DNA from: Branchinecta lynchi
Taxonomy: Eukaryota; Arthropoda; Branchiopoda; Anostraca; Branchinectidae
Assembly: GCA_023053575.1 (NCBI GenBank)
Contig: JAKZAP010000004.1
Coordinates: 2,895,572 to 2,959,571, forward strand
Length of the DNA stretch: 64,000 nucleotides
Direction: 5' to 3'
Positions 51,201 through 52,923 of this stretch are shown piece by piece (position 1 is the first letter of the stretch; every line of letters starts with the position of its first letter). Under the pieces are notes generated by a model. That model did no database searches. It worked only from the letters and a program-made list of their open reading frames with translations, and was not told the origin of the DNA. A program made the translations under genes and the position numbers.

Positions 51201-52315
51201 GTGCTTGAAATATTTAGCAACTACAAGGGCGTACAAAATCTAGGCCGCAAAAACCCGGTACTGTCCAACTTGCATTCCATTCGGCTCATTTGTTTCATTT
51301 TGCATGTCATAAAGTTTCCGGACACCCCCACCCCCCTCTAACTCCCCAACCGTGGCCGCCTGTGGTTAAGATACATGTTTTGTATCAATTCTTATTTCTT
51401 ATCACCCATAAAGTTTCACTTGAATCGGGCCATCTGTTCGCAACCTTCCTAGGGCACTGTTATATCGGTTATTTGCTCGGGTCACTAATATGCCTGCCAA
51501 GTTGTATCGTCCTTAGCACGTCTGGAAGTATCCTAACTCGTGATCACCGAAAGTCCGGGACCCCCCCCCCCCCAAAGAGCCCCGACATGATCTGGTTCTG
51601 TCAAGAACTACACTAACGCTTATCTAAGCGTTTCCCAAGATTTCCGATCCCCCCTCGTGCTCCCCAAAAAGTCACCGGATCCGGTTTGTTTTTGAAGCGG
51701 GTCGTTTGAGACACGAGGTCTTTCCAAATATCAATTTAATTAAAATCTGATTATCCCTTCAGAAGTTGCAAATACCTCAAGATTCCGGATTCGCCCTCCC
51801 ACACTCCCCGACGATGGTCGGATCCGGAAAGTGACTGTTTCCAAGTTAATCTTTTCGGGTCCCTGACACGCCTGACAAGTTTCATCGTCCTAGCTTATGT
51901 GGAAGTGCCCGAACTAGCCAAACTCTGACCGACAGACCGACGGACGGACAAAAATGCGATCGCTATTTGGCACTTGTCCCAAGGGCAAGTGCCATACAAA
52001 AATTCCTTAGGAGAGTCAAAATAATGCCGTCTATTCAACTCCAAGATATACAAATAAGGTGTTACTAGGTAGAGGCTCTATTCGGCAGTTTTCGCTTACT
52101 CTACTTGAATGGATTTGGTGTTGGATGACTGCTTCTTAATCCATAGACTCATCTTCCGTGGATGCCCCTGCGATGCTTACTCTTCAGAACTCACCGTGGT
52201 TCGTGCGTTCCCCGTCTCGTCGCTTACCAAAGAAAAGAGGATTACCGTCCAGTACGTCGCTCATATAGACCAGTGGCTCCAGGAAGGACTTCAGTTGCGA
52301 TCTAACACTCTGCAG
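372..52315 (+). CDS. Sbf: Sbf (MTMR5/MTMR13-like) gene, 11 internal exons, both ends outside window
   Basis: Spliced coding region 372-509, 3421-3640, 12632-12873, 15414-15719, 17761-17961, 25338-25519, 29939-30254, 33832-34173, 46019-46288, 49832-50124, 52147-52315. The total is 2,679 nt = 893 codons, open throughout; every junction is AG/GT and the phases match. The order of conserved blocks follows animal SET-binding factors: [94 protein letters not shown] and LTKEKRI. Known of the family: the DENN module activates Rab GTPases (Rab21/Rab28 reported), the pseudophosphatase binds active myotubularins (MTMR2), and the protein works on endosomal membranes and in autophagy. Human proteins are about 1,850-1,890 residues, so roughly half is seen here. 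Missing are the N-terminal start of the uDENN and, after the GRAM domain, the myotubularin-like, coiled-coil and PH parts. Introns of 1.8-11.8 kb are full of transposons. SBF1 and SBF2 cannot be told apart here; invertebrates usually have one gene. Confidence 0.95.
1225..2684 (+). mobile_element. Family 1 element, copy a (GGGATCCC ends, 137-bp tandem units)
   Basis: This non-coding element starts with TTTTTGGGATCCCAAAACG and is followed by a GTCC microsatellite (about 1278-1350) and GATGAAACTTGG. Its tandem units have starts at 1661, 1798, 1935 and 2072, exactly 137 bp apart, and then degenerate copies. It ends at about 2655-2684 with TTTTTGGGATCCCATCG and TTTGGTCTTG. Each unit carries a CCGG-rich motif (CCGGAATCCGGCC, then AACCGG). 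137 is not a multiple of 3 and the units hold no long frame, so they are not coding. The same left and right ends occur at five other places in the window. Organisation resembles non-autonomous Helentron/DINE-1/pearl elements (family knowledge); class membership is inferred. Confidence 0.85.
1278..1350 (+). repeat. GTCC microsatellite inside family 1 copy a
   Basis: A near-perfect (GTCC)n run with a few GTCT units. It occupies the same position in other family 1 and family 2 copies, though much shorter there. It creates spurious Ser/Arg/Pro/Val and Thr/Asp/Gly/Arg repeat frames on both strands. Confidence 0.95.
2685..3300 (+). other. Intron sequence, nothing recognised
   Basis: AT-rich intron between family 1 copy a and the short hammerhead-like element. 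I see no convincing coding or RNA feature. Confidence 0.4.
3300..3390 (+). repeat. Short repeat with hammerhead-like core, copy 1
   Basis: It contains CTGATGA (3307-3313), then a GACCCTT / AAGGGCC stem with loop, then GAAA (3335-3338). It is followed by an AGCT...AGCT pair and the conserved CTTATCCGTTTTACAC. Nearly the same string occurs at 17505-17580, and diverged versions occur at 12000-12060 (minus) and 46480-46530. CUGAUGA-stem-GAAA is the core of a hammerhead ribozyme, and such motifs are known in the pLTRs of Penelope-like retroelements. I cannot find a good stem I, so activity is unproven. Confidence 0.5.
3421..3640 (+). CDS. Sbf: Sbf exon b: uDENN/cDENN linker and start of cDENN
   Basis: This exon has 220 nt, entering in phase 0 and leaving in phase 1. 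The acceptor is tcttccccag and the donor gtaagt. It encodes [13 protein letters not shown], then [32 protein letters not shown] and ASLFQQLG. This is the conserved SBF stretch that leads into the cDENN core. The Met at 3433 is internal and should not be taken as a start. A short repeat with a hammerhead-like core ends only about 30-60 bp before the acceptor. Confidence 0.95.
3641..4636 (+). other. Intron sequence with no supported feature
   Basis: This holds short AT repeats around 4480-4505. The open frames at 3717-3976 (minus) are not supported by any motif I recognise. Confidence 0.4.
4637..8027 (+). mobile_element. AAT-flanked foldback MITE copy M1, split by a family 2 element
   Basis: The left part is at 4637-4895 and the right part at 7895-8027. 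Together they follow the order seen in uninterrupted copies: TACCACGG palindromic units, TTTGGCACTTAG, GATATCAGTTTTT, then CGAAAAGCGCAATTTCGG and a final CGCAACT. AAT flanks both ends (4634-4636, 8028-8030). The break lies exactly where the family 2 element sits (4896-7894), so the MITE is older. The left TIR is diverged. Confidence 0.8.
4896..7894 (+). mobile_element. Family 2 element, copy A (CACTTG/CAAGTG ends, ~134-bp G-rich units)
   Basis: It starts right after TTTTT with ATGGCACTTG, a spacer and CAAGTGCCATATAGCG. It continues through GTCGGTCT/GTCC repeats and many units with GATGAAACTTGG. It ends with CAAGTGCCATATGAGCTC, GTAGCTC and CTTGTT. Units near 5757-5890 and 6321-6456 are about 133-135 bp apart. 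A larger block (5957 onward) repeats 564 bp later at 6521 onward. Insertion into a known MITE fixes both ends to within a few bases. There is no coding capacity; Gly- or Pro-rich open frames come from G runs. Confidence 0.85.
8036..8345 (-). mobile_element. LINE 3' end fragment (CR1/L2-like), copy 1
   Basis: Read on the minus strand, 8290-8228 gives [20 protein letters not shown], the C-terminal end of a CR1/L2-type reverse transcriptase ORF. It is followed by a 3' part ending in GCGAAAGC and a T run near 8045-8062. The same ending is found at 29170-29640 and 36500-37085, so three truncated copies of one LINE family lie in this window. Confidence 0.6.
8346..9456 (+). other. Intron sequence, nothing recognised
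   Basis: I see no gene, SINE promoter or repeat end here. Weak T-rich and A-rich tracts lie at 8620-8760. Confidence 0.35.
9457..10929 (+). mobile_element. Family 2 element, copy B
   Basis: It starts after a T run (9452-9456) with ATGGCACTTGCCC and a mirrored GGTGCCATATAGCGATC, then GTCC repeats and GATGAAACTTGGCAGGCG. It contains poly-G runs of 8-13 (for example 9838-9852 and 9990-10000). It ends at 10903-10929 with AAGTACCATATGAGCTCGTA and GCTCTTGTT. The layout is the same as copy A but with fewer units (1.47 kb against 3.0 kb). Confidence 0.85.
10930..11599 (+). other. Intron sequence, nothing recognised
   Basis: AT-rich sequence between the family 2 element and a LINE fragment. No supported feature. 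Confidence 0.35.
11600..11990 (-). mobile_element. LINE 3' end fragment with CATT tail
   Basis: On the minus strand, about 11950-11860 reads [19 protein letters not shown], a C-x-H-type end like the C-terminal zinc region of many LINE ORF2 proteins. The fragment ends at its 3' side (low coordinates) with a (CATT)n tract, seen on the + strand as TGAATGAATGAATG near 11614. The family is not determined. Confidence 0.55.
11998..12060 (-). repeat. Short repeat with hammerhead-like core, diverged minus copy
   Basis: On the minus strand it reads AGCCTGACGAAGACCCTTGT, then CAAGAAGGGAC and AAAACACCGCTGAC. It is related to the copies at 3300 and 17500 but the GAAA box is changed (ACAAAA), so it is probably a dead copy. 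Confidence 0.45.
12138..12200 (-). repeat. Short repeat, ACTCCGCTTTTTC...GGCGGGTTA with (ACTT)n tail, copy 1
   Basis: On the + strand, (AAGT)n is followed by AATTTATTTGTAACCCGCCA and AAAGCGGAGTAAATGAA. Other copies are at 25985-26050 (+) and 51045-51120 (+). A fixed body with a tetranucleotide tail is typical of the 3' ends of truncated LINEs, which is my inference. Confidence 0.55.
12632..12873 (+). CDS. Sbf: Sbf exon c: cDENN core
   Basis: This exon has 242 nt; the first two bases complete the Gly codon begun in exon b, and it ends in phase 0. The acceptor is tttattttag and the donor gtaagt. It encodes [20 protein letters not shown], then [19 protein letters not shown] and [16 protein letters not shown]. 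These are the most conserved blocks of the central DENN domain, including the YIPILP and TPTPFLIGV signatures shared by DENN GEFs. Confidence 0.97.
12895..13250 (+). mobile_element. Foldback element with GAATTCTCC subterminal repeats
   Basis: The left part (12901-12950) carries ATCCGAATTCTCC and further GATTCTCC/GAATTCTCC repeats. The right part (13190-13245) carries the mirrored GGAGAATTCGGAT. The sequence between has more GATTCTC/GAGAATC units. It follows exon c directly by about 25 bp. A small non-autonomous DNA transposon is likely; no target duplication is certain. Confidence 0.6.
13255..13423 (-). mobile_element. LINE 3' end fragment
   Basis: The minus-strand frame has [20 protein letters not shown] followed by [15 protein letters not shown]. 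This resembles the conserved F-NRVV--WN-LP------ST---FK--LD ending of CR1/L2/Jockey-group reverse transcriptases. It is cut at about 13424, where family 2 sequence begins. Confidence 0.65.
13424..15103 (+). mobile_element. Family 2 element, copy C (5'-truncated)
   Basis: It lacks the CACTTG left end. It begins within the GTACTTCAAGATGTG and GATGAAACTTGGCAGGC region and runs through G-run units, including a 17-G tract at about 14077-14093. It ends with CAAGTGACATATGAGC, AGCTCTTGTT at 15103. The right end matches copies A and B. Confidence 0.8.
15414..15719 (+). CDS. Sbf: Sbf exon d: end of cDENN into dDENN
   Basis: This exon has 102 codons in phase 0 at both ends. The acceptor is tcttccag and the donor gtagga at 15720. 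It reads [20 protein letters not shown], then [41 protein letters not shown] and [18 protein letters not shown] closes the cDENN core; [15 protein letters not shown] is the start of the dDENN helices. A family 1 repeat starts only 65 bp after the donor. Confidence 0.96.
15784..16734 (+). mobile_element. Family 1 element, copy b
   Basis: It starts TTTTTGGGATCCCAAAACG, 65 bp after the exon d donor, then GACATCGCAAAAGTTGTCCG and GATGAAACTTGGTG. It ends at 16704-16734 with TTTTTGGGATCCCATCG and TTTGGTCTTG. The GTCC tract is almost gone and the tandem units are diverged, so this copy looks old. Confidence 0.85.
16855..17000 (-). repeat. Probable LINE 3' tail
   Basis: AGTTCAGTTTATTTATACCA and the following ACAACACAATATGCCAC are typical of a minus-strand LINE 3' UTR. 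No coding part is present. Low certainty. Confidence 0.35.
17490..17590 (+). repeat. Short repeat with hammerhead-like core, copy 2
   Basis: It has CTGACGA (17505-17511), a GACCCTT / AAGGGCC stem and GAAA (17533-17536). It then has the same AGCTGACGTATCCGTTGTAA downstream block as copy 1. Conservation of the core and the downstream block between distant copies argues for one repeat family. Confidence 0.5.
17761..17961 (+). CDS. Sbf: Sbf exon e: dDENN domain
   Basis: This exon has 67 codons in phase 0 at both ends. The acceptor is tctttctag and the donor gtatga. The open frame reads [20 protein letters not shown], then [20 protein letters not shown] and [20 protein letters not shown] followed by F-----F--ERG-P-R--DLFDEL is the SBF dDENN pattern. 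The coding frame has no stop-free extension beyond the exon. The longer open frames over this stretch (17771-17992 +, 17843-18028 -) are shadows. Confidence 0.93.
17980..18250 (+). mobile_element. Possible retroposed sequence with poly(A) tail
   Basis: The region starts shortly after exon e and ends in about 28 A at 18221-18248, preceded by AATATATAACAATAAA. A long A tract after an AATAAA-like hexamer suggests a retrotransposed transcript end. I cannot define the 5' limit or a target duplication. Confidence 0.35.
18441..18902. repeat. 462-bp near-perfect palindrome (foldback element)
   Basis: The left arm begins AATTGGCCATATTC at 18441 and the right arm ends GAATATGGCCAATT at 18902. Arms of about 220 bp match almost base for base around a short centre near 18664-18679 (flanked by ATGTCT / AGACAT). 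Only scattered mismatches are seen, for example CGCG against CTTG near the outer ends. Both arms read through AACAGAAACTAGTCCG and CAAATCCATAGGG. Neither arm codes for anything recognisable. Confidence 0.9.
18903..20239 (+). other. Intron sequence, nothing recognised
   Basis: AT-rich sequence without a supported feature. Small open frames at 19791-20116 look random. Confidence 0.35.
20240..20725 (+). repeat. Unclassified repeat rich in GTGTTTCC / GGAAACAC
   Basis: It holds scattered GGAAAC(A/G)C, GAGCCAC and GTGGCT words in both directions. Similar words recur at 35255-35420 (GGTGTTTCCACG, GTGGCTCG). A diverged foldback transposon family is the simplest reading. The ends are not defined. Confidence 0.35.
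21330..21470 (+). repeat. hAT-like fragment related to 23893 and 32880 copies
   Basis: CAGGGTCATTATGACTAGG with G runs and then GTGATTTTTCTTAAAAACAG resembles the ends of the CAGAGGC... copies nearby. It is incomplete and without a clear duplication. Confidence 0.3.
21534..21914. mobile_element. hAT-type MITE with 8-bp target duplication
   Basis: The left end is CAGTGGCGAAACTAG and the right end (mirrored) is CAGTGGCAAAACGAAGG. Both sides are flanked by CTTCCGAG (21526-21533 and 21915-21922), an 8-bp duplication. CAGTGGCG termini with 8-bp duplications are the signature of hAT transposons. The 381-bp body has no transposase and repeats ACCGAC/GTCGG motifs, so it is non-autonomous. Confidence 0.88.
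21923..23892 (+). other. Intron sequence, little recognised
   Basis: A C-run stretch at about 22415-22460 looks like the end of another hAT-like MITE. Otherwise I see no supported feature in this 2 kb. Confidence 0.35.
23893..24090 (+). mobile_element. hAT-like MITE fragment, left half
   Basis: It begins CAGAGGCGTTGCTAGTG, then a long G run, GCAAGGTATTTACCGACTG and CTGGTCATTTTTACCGAC. The mirrored sequence occurs at 32880-33033, ending GGCTAGTCATGCCTCTG. CAGAGGC is a hAT-type end. The right end was not found here. Confidence 0.5.
24655..24840 (+). repeat. Tandem duplication of ~112 bp
   Basis: AAACTAAAGAGTGAA...AAACTAAACCCCAGCGTA appears at about 24665-24717 and again at about 24779-24832, with C-rich sequence between. 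Confidence 0.6.
24920..25035. repeat. Short inverted repeat (foldback)
   Basis: GCAGTATTTGCTAGTGGGAT at the left is mirrored by ATTCCCAGTAGCAAATACTG at the right. AAGATTAATC-type words fill the inside. Total length is about 115 bp. Confidence 0.7.
25059..25285. repeat. Inverted repeat with ~62-bp arms
   Basis: The left arm carries GAACAAGGCGACAGTGG and GTAAAAATCAACATCAAGCA. The right arm carries the mirror TGCTTTATGTTGATTTTTAC and CCACTGTCGCCTTGTTC. The spacer is about 90 bp. It lies just before exon f. Confidence 0.75.
25338..25519 (+). CDS. Sbf: Sbf exon f: end of dDENN and linker
   Basis: This exon has 182 nt, entering in phase 0 and leaving in phase 2. The acceptor is gtttgtag and the donor gtaagt at 25520. 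It encodes [20 protein letters not shown], then [20 protein letters not shown] and [12 protein letters not shown]. It matches the LAEQLY-NENP, KV--P, and FP-LDE--VQ---D pattern of SBF proteins between the dDENN and SBF2 domains. It is less conserved than its neighbours, but frame, phase and order all fit. Confidence 0.92.
25985..26050 (+). repeat. Short repeat ACTCCGCTTTTC...GGCGGGT with ACTT tail, copy 2
   Basis: ACATACTCCGCTTTTCAGAT, then GGCGGGTCAAAAATAGAT and TTACTTATTACTT. Same body and tail as at 51045-51120 and, reversed, 12138-12200. Confidence 0.5.
26560..26725. mobile_element. Small MITE with GCACAAGTGAA inverted ends and internal duplication
   Basis: The left GCACAAGTGAA is mirrored by the right TTCACTTGTGC. 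Inside, ACGTCGATTAGC-GAAGCAG followed by TCTGACGTCGACTA occurs twice about 57 bp apart. Confidence 0.6.
26821..27137 (+). mobile_element. tRNA-derived SINE with 13-bp target duplication
   Basis: The head has an A box (TGGCCGAGTGG, about 26829) and a B box (GTTCGAGTCTC, about 26875) in the spacing of a tRNA internal promoter. After a ~240-bp unrelated body it ends in ACCTTT-type repeats (27113-27137). TATAGGGACAAAT occurs directly before (26808-26820) and directly after (27138-27150), the target duplication. This is a complete SINE copy: RNA polymerase III head, body and simple-repeat tail, presumably moved by a LINE partner. Confidence 0.9.
27605..28285 (+). mobile_element. Retroposon of unknown family, 5'-truncated copy with 18-bp target duplication
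   Basis: The copy is flanked by TTAATAACTTAGCTTACT on both sides (27587-27604 and 28286-28303). Its whole length matches, inverted, 43934-44616. The partner continues further at its 5' side. A long target duplication with 5' truncation is the mark of target-primed reverse transcription. There is no poly(A) tail and no recognised protein. Confidence 0.8.
28445..29080 (+). repeat. Interspersed repeat R4, copy 1, carrying MITE M2
   Basis: It carries AACGGCACTTCTCAACTCG, then CACAAAAATTACCAAATGC, and after the MITE CTCCTGGCACCTGAAAAGG and CCAGACCATCCCCATCAAC. The same order occurs at 41815-42080 and 50400-50935. The family is unclassified. The copy without the MITE at 41998 (CACAAAATAATGAACCCC) is the empty site for M2. 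Confidence 0.65.
28633..28992. mobile_element. AAT-flanked foldback MITE, copy M2
   Basis: The ends are AGTTGAGTTTTTGCAG and, mirrored, AGTTGCGTTTTTGCAG. It is flanked by AAT at 28630-28632 and 28993-28995. Inside are many TACCACGG / CCGTGGTA palindromes. Comparison with the empty site at about 42000 gives exact ends and a 3-bp AAT duplication. Confidence 0.85.
29170..29640 (-). mobile_element. LINE 3' end fragment (CR1/L2-like), copy 2
   Basis: The minus strand at 29350-29235 reads [18 protein letters not shown], then [19 protein letters not shown] and stop. This is the conserved ending of CR1/L2 ORF2. The frame 29625-29350 ([14 protein letters not shown]...) may carry the part just upstream. 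The 3' UTR runs to GAGGCGAAAGCC and a T run at about 29200, then a TAA/TTA repeat. Confidence 0.75.
29939..30254 (+). CDS. Sbf: Sbf exon g: start of SBF2 domain
   Basis: This exon has 316 nt. Its first base completes a Leu codon with exon f, and it ends in phase 0. The acceptor is ccttttctag and the donor gtaaga. It encodes [17 protein letters not shown], then [39 protein letters not shown] and [32 protein letters not shown] is the opening of the SBF2 domain. The last 60 bases of the exon plus the first 221 bases of the next intron are tandemly duplicated downstream (see 30195-30756). The open frame continues to 30347 by chance; the real end is the donor. Confidence 0.95.
30195..30756 (+). 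repeat. 281-bp perfect tandem duplication of an exon end and intron
   Basis: Copy 1 is 30195-30475 and copy 2 is 30476-30756, apparently identical. Each holds the last 60 bases of Sbf exon g with its donor GTAAGA and 221 bases of intron. Copy 2 of the exon piece has a chance AG just before it (AATCAG/CGACAC). Splicing there would put the frame into a stop (TGA) after nine codons. It is either a very recent duplication or an assembly artefact. Confidence 0.92.
30815..31290 (-). mobile_element. LINE 3' end fragment
   Basis: The minus frame 31283-30984 has [20 protein letters not shown] and [14 protein letters not shown] near its end. This matches the G---WN-IP--------FK--LK--- ending of Jockey/CR1-group reverse transcriptases. 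The 3' UTR follows with a (TAC/GTA)n run near 30810-30825. Confidence 0.75.
31291..32350 (+). other. Intron sequence, nothing recognised
   Basis: No supported gene. It has an A run at about 31388, a G run at about 31698, and a small ACATGTGACATAGACATAGACTTC-type tandem/inverted repeat near 32085-32120. Confidence 0.35.
32351..32768. mobile_element. AAT-flanked foldback MITE, copy M3
   Basis: The ends are AGTTGCGTTTCTGC and, mirrored, AGTTGCGTTTTTGCTG. It is flanked by AAT on both sides. The internal units GTTATCGTGGTATCTG and TACCACGGTCAAAAGG are repeated in both directions. The best-preserved full copy, about 418 bp. Confidence 0.85.
32870..33033 (-). mobile_element. hAT-like MITE fragment, reversed
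   Basis: Read on the minus strand it starts CAGAGGCATGACTAGCC, then GGGGCAAGGTATTATTACTG and CTGGTCATTTTTTACTGAC. It matches the + copy at 23893. The other end is not found. Confidence 0.5.
33832..34173 (+). CDS. Sbf: Sbf exon h: SBF2 domain
   Basis: This exon has 114 codons in phase 0 at both ends. The acceptor is tactattttag and the donor gtaatt. It encodes [20 protein letters not shown], then [40 protein letters not shown] and [36 protein letters not shown] is diagnostic of SBF1/SBF2. A family 1 repeat begins 42 bp after the exon. The Met at 33871 is internal. Confidence 0.96.
34215..35253 (+). mobile_element. Family 1 element, copy c
   Basis: It starts TTTTTGGGATCCCAAAAAG, 42 bp after the exon h donor, followed by a short GTCC/GTCT tract and GATGAAACTTGGTG. 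It has several ~137-bp units with CCGGAATCCGGCC. It ends TTTTTGGGATCCCATCGAAA and CCTTTGGTCTT at 35253. Confidence 0.87.
35255..35560 (+). repeat. Unclassified repeat related to 20240-20725
   Basis: GGTGTTTCCACG, GTTTTTGTGGCTCG, TTTTGTGGTGGGAATTTGG and similar words are shared with the region near 20400-20720 in opposite orientation. The ends are not defined. Confidence 0.35.
35903..36258. mobile_element. AAT-flanked foldback MITE, copy M4 (left end damaged)
   Basis: The left end is shortened (ACGTTTTTGCAG). The right end is intact (CTGCAAAAACGCAACT, then AAT). It shares with M5 not only the MITE but also about 225 bp of downstream sequence (36259-36485 against 45377-45635). Confidence 0.8.
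36259..36485 (+). repeat. Sequence shared with 45377-45635
   Basis: ATGGCGCG-TTATTTTCAAATATTT, GAGTCGAGAAAGTGCTAACA, GAATAGCATACTTCCGCTA and AATAAATTTTCAGT occur in the same order in both places next to a MITE copy. They are probably one older repeat that carried the MITE. Confidence 0.7.
36490..37085 (-). mobile_element. LINE 3' end fragment (CR1/L2-like), copy 3
   Basis: Minus-strand frames read [18 protein letters not shown], then [56 protein letters not shown] and FKCIVDGIF. This is the thumb and C-terminal end of a CR1/L2 reverse transcriptase with one frameshift near 36820. The end GAGGCGAAGCC matches copies 1 and 2. Confidence 0.8.
37101..37200. other. Assembly gap (100 N)
   Basis: Exactly 100 N, the usual placeholder for a gap of unknown size. 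The sequence on its left is a CR1/L2-like LINE end and on its right a different LINE, so the border between the two elements is hidden here. Confidence 0.99.
37201..40730 (-). pseudogene. LINE ORF2 pseudogene: APE endonuclease and reverse transcriptase
   Basis: Pieces in order on the minus strand: [20 protein letters not shown] and [10 protein letters not shown] (endonuclease start, 40370-40260), [37 protein letters not shown] (40000-39940, GDFN box), and a SDH box near 39620 in another frame. The RT opening KRMKGSSAP lies at about 38810, [13 protein letters not shown] near 38100 is the RT catalytic FADD box, and HYGSEIWGF...[10 protein letters not shown] lies at 37740-37640. Frame changes occur near 40250, 39730, 39470, 38760 and 38440-38170, so no working protein is made. 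Confidence 0.82.
40633..41403 (-). CDS. LINE ORF1 protein, coiled coil plus RRM-like domain
   Basis: 256 residues, intact. The N-terminal ~100 residues are a heptad-rich coiled coil ([20 protein letters not shown] and following to [20 protein letters not shown]). The middle reads [20 protein letters not shown]...[20 protein letters not shown], which is the layout of L1-type ORF1 / transposase-22 proteins (coiled coil, RRM, C-terminal domain). Known role: a trimeric RNA chaperone that packages LINE RNA. It overlaps the ORF2 start by about 98 bp. The Met at 41403 is the first in frame. Confidence 0.8.
   Translation of the reverse strand: MKMPEAVLQDSVNQILAELAKLRSEMNAKFVELNPKIDDLRSEFSAVAVKLESDVAGLSAKTVHISQEILLLRREAEANCLKIERLEAESKKANLVLYNFNPRRRGYSLRDDILQCLNEIIPDLNLRDYDISDAFRLKARAGDTRPVLIKFGSFGLRNLVLRSQRYLRSFSLSVAPDFTDGEKLARNKLKPVLERARASGANEIRLRGTRLFINDREFFYDKATDEVKEVTSQQEARGTAPTRANPSTSEGGICKV
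41815..42080 (+). repeat. Interspersed repeat R4, copy 2 (empty MITE site)
   Basis: CACAAAATAATGAACCCCTC, then GCCTGGCACTTGAAGAG and GGTCCAGACCATCCCCATGA. It matches 28445-29080 without the MITE, so it serves as the pre-insertion site. Confidence 0.65.
42400..42960 (+). mobile_element. LINE 3' end fragment with (TTGA)n tail
   Basis: The + frame at 42592-42720 reads [20 protein letters not shown], then [20 protein letters not shown], the typical YEEAL--L-L--L--RR--L---FA----------F end of many LINE ORF2 proteins. Upstream, [17 protein letters not shown] (about 42480) belongs to it with a frameshift and stop. It ends in TTGATTGATTGA at about 42943-42955. Confidence 0.75.
42961..43930 (+). other. 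Intron sequence, nothing recognised
   Basis: It has TA repeats near 42962 and A/T-rich sequence at 43140-43260. I see no supported gene. Confidence 0.35.
43934..44616 (-). mobile_element. Retroposon of unknown family, copy 2 (longer partner of 27605-28285)
   Basis: The reverse complement matches 27605-28285 along its length, for example GATGTGCCCATTGAACTT at the 3' end and AAAGCACAATGGACACTTCT at the other. Upstream of the shared part (44617 to about 44955) the minus strand continues with two overlapping frames ([20 protein letters not shown] and then [19 protein letters not shown]). These may be the 5' part missing from copy 1. Function unknown. Confidence 0.7.
44964..45376. mobile_element. 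AAT-flanked foldback MITE, copy M5
   Basis: The ends are AGTTGCGTTTTTGCCG and, mirrored, AGTTGCGTTTTTGCAG, with AAT on both sides. Internal units are as in M3. It is followed by the 225-bp block shared with 36259-36485. Confidence 0.85.
46019..46288 (+). CDS. Sbf: Sbf exon i: SBF2 domain, acidic Ser-rich segment
   Basis: This exon has 90 codons in phase 0 at both ends. The acceptor is gttctgtag and the donor gtatat. It encodes [20 protein letters not shown], then [14 protein letters not shown], a Ser/Asn-rich stretch, [12 protein letters not shown] and a final [21 protein letters not shown] and ESGFE(E/D)AE are conserved in SBF proteins. The intron before it is the largest of the series (about 11.8 kb) and holds the assembly gap and a LINE. 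Confidence 0.95.
46393..46540. repeat. Inverted repeat containing hammerhead-like element remnants
   Basis: TGATAGTTCAAAACGAATAC, then GTCAGCTGAATTTTATTGGAGC at the left is mirrored by GCTCCAAGAAAATTCAGCTG and TATCCGTTTTGAACTATCA at the right. Arms are about 60 bp with a short centre holding CCCTTC/GAAGGG. It combines two copies, head to head, of the downstream part of the repeat seen at 3300 and 17500. Confidence 0.75.
46865..47849 (-). mobile_element. Family 1 element, copy d (reversed)
   Basis: On the minus strand it starts TTTTTGGGATCCCAAAAGG, then a short GTCC tract and GATGAAACTTGGTG (ATCAAAATATCTCATTCC on +). It has four or more ~130-137-bp units with CCGGAATCCGGCC. The right-end palindrome is damaged (AAACCCAAAAATCTAATATT). 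Confidence 0.83.
48799..49787 (-). mobile_element. Family 1 element, copy e (reversed)
   Basis: On the minus strand it runs from TTGGGATCCCAAAACG at about 49787 to GATCAAATCGAAACC and TTCGGTCTTG at 48799. It has about five tandem units. It lies 45 bp before the exon j acceptor and about 950 bp from copy d in the same orientation. Confidence 0.85.
49832..50124 (+). CDS. Sbf: Sbf exon j: end of SBF2 domain, start of GRAM
   Basis: This exon has 293 nt, entering in phase 0 and leaving in phase 2. The acceptor is tttttattgtag and the donor gtatga. It encodes [20 protein letters not shown], then [37 protein letters not shown] and [25 protein letters not shown] and [13 protein letters not shown] mark the end of the SBF2 domain; LPAEGA-FLT-YR is the start of the GRAM domain. 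A reversed family 1 repeat ends 45 bp before the acceptor. Confidence 0.96.
50400..50935 (+). repeat. Interspersed repeat R4, copy 3
   Basis: AAACTAAGAAACGGAGCTTC, then GCGAAAGCTCATGGCACCA, and after an inserted MITE GAAGAGGAAATGGACTAGG and GGCAAAGTG. It is homologous to 28445-29080 and 41815-42080. Confidence 0.6.
50581..50859. mobile_element. MITE with 19-bp perfect terminal inverted repeats
   Basis: The left end GAGCCTCGTTTTTGTTGCA is exactly mirrored at 50841-50859. The 279-bp body is rich in GCAGCGCT and TGCAG words, themselves partly inverted, so it can fold strongly. It is inserted in repeat R4 between GGCACCA and AGAAGAGG. Confidence 0.85.
51045..51120 (+). repeat. Short repeat ACTCCGCTTTTTC...GGTGGGTTATAA with (ACTT)n tail, copy 3
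   Basis: TTATAACCCGC precedes ATTTACTCCGCTTTTTCGAA, then ATGGTGGGTTATAATACATT and ACTTACTTACTCACTT. The TTATAACCCGC...GGGTTATAA ends are mirrored. Confidence 0.55.
51232..51996 (-). mobile_element. Family 2 element, copy D (reversed, truncated at its inner end)
   Basis: On the minus strand it starts TATGGCACTTGCCC, then GGGACAAGTGCCAAATAGCG and GTCC/GTCGGTC repeats. It has several units with GATGAAACTTG and G runs. It stops inside the element at about 51232 without the CTTGTT right end. Confidence 0.82.
52147..52315 (+). CDS. Sbf: Sbf exon k: GRAM domain, last exon in window
   Basis: This exon has 169 nt. Its first base completes the Arg codon of exon j and it ends in phase 0 before gttggt at 52316. 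The acceptor is aatccatag. It encodes [18 protein letters not shown], then [20 protein letters not shown] and [13 protein letters not shown]. It matches the GRAM strand order of SBF proteins (VIF-G-P-DP---E, V-RSFP---LTKEKR). I looked for the next block (KMAFDEEV-like, then FRK-LH--RYP) up to 64000 and did not find it. Confidence 0.94.
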
Positions 52316-52500
52316 GTTGGTTAACATCTTGAACGGGAGGGGGCCATATTTAATATAAGGTACCTAGTGCCAGGCTTCGAGCGTAGAGAGAACTGGGGTG
52401 AGGCTTCGTCAGCTGCCTCCTCTCAGTGACACAAGTGTGGCACCTACTCTTCTGTTTTGCGCTTTTAAAACTTAACTTTTACAGAAAGTAAACTTTTTAA

Positions 52501-52923
52501 AGGACACCTGAACAATGAAACCATACTTAAACACATCATGGAGAATGCATTTACTGACATGGCCACGGAGAACATTCTTCTCCTAAGCGTGACTTTTTCA
52601 AAATAGGGATGTTTGTTTCTGGAGGTTTGCACATGCAGACTCCAAGACAAAAAGCGCAATTCATTCAAATCTTGAATTTCAAAATTTCTTCTAGATATAC
52701 GTTTGGCCGTAAAAGGTTAACAAATATTTCAGAAGAAGGGTTGATTGGAGACATTTGTTCATTTCTAAAATTGTTCGGTACTGAAATAAGGACAGATGCA
52801 AAATGGAGCAAACATCATAGCTTGGAAACACTATTTCATATTTGGAATGGGTTTTCTGCAGGAAATGTTAACGGAAGTCATACAGATAGGGATGATACTT
52901 GGTACTCTTCATTCAGGTGTCCT
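52501..52923. mobile_element. TTAA-type MITE
   Basis: The left end AGGACACCTGAA is mirrored by the right end TTCAGGTGTCCT. TTAA lies directly outside both (52497-52500 and 52924-52927). TTAA duplications are typical of piggyBac and Kolobok transposons. The 423-bp body encodes no transposase. It lies 180 bp after Sbf exon k. Confidence 0.85.
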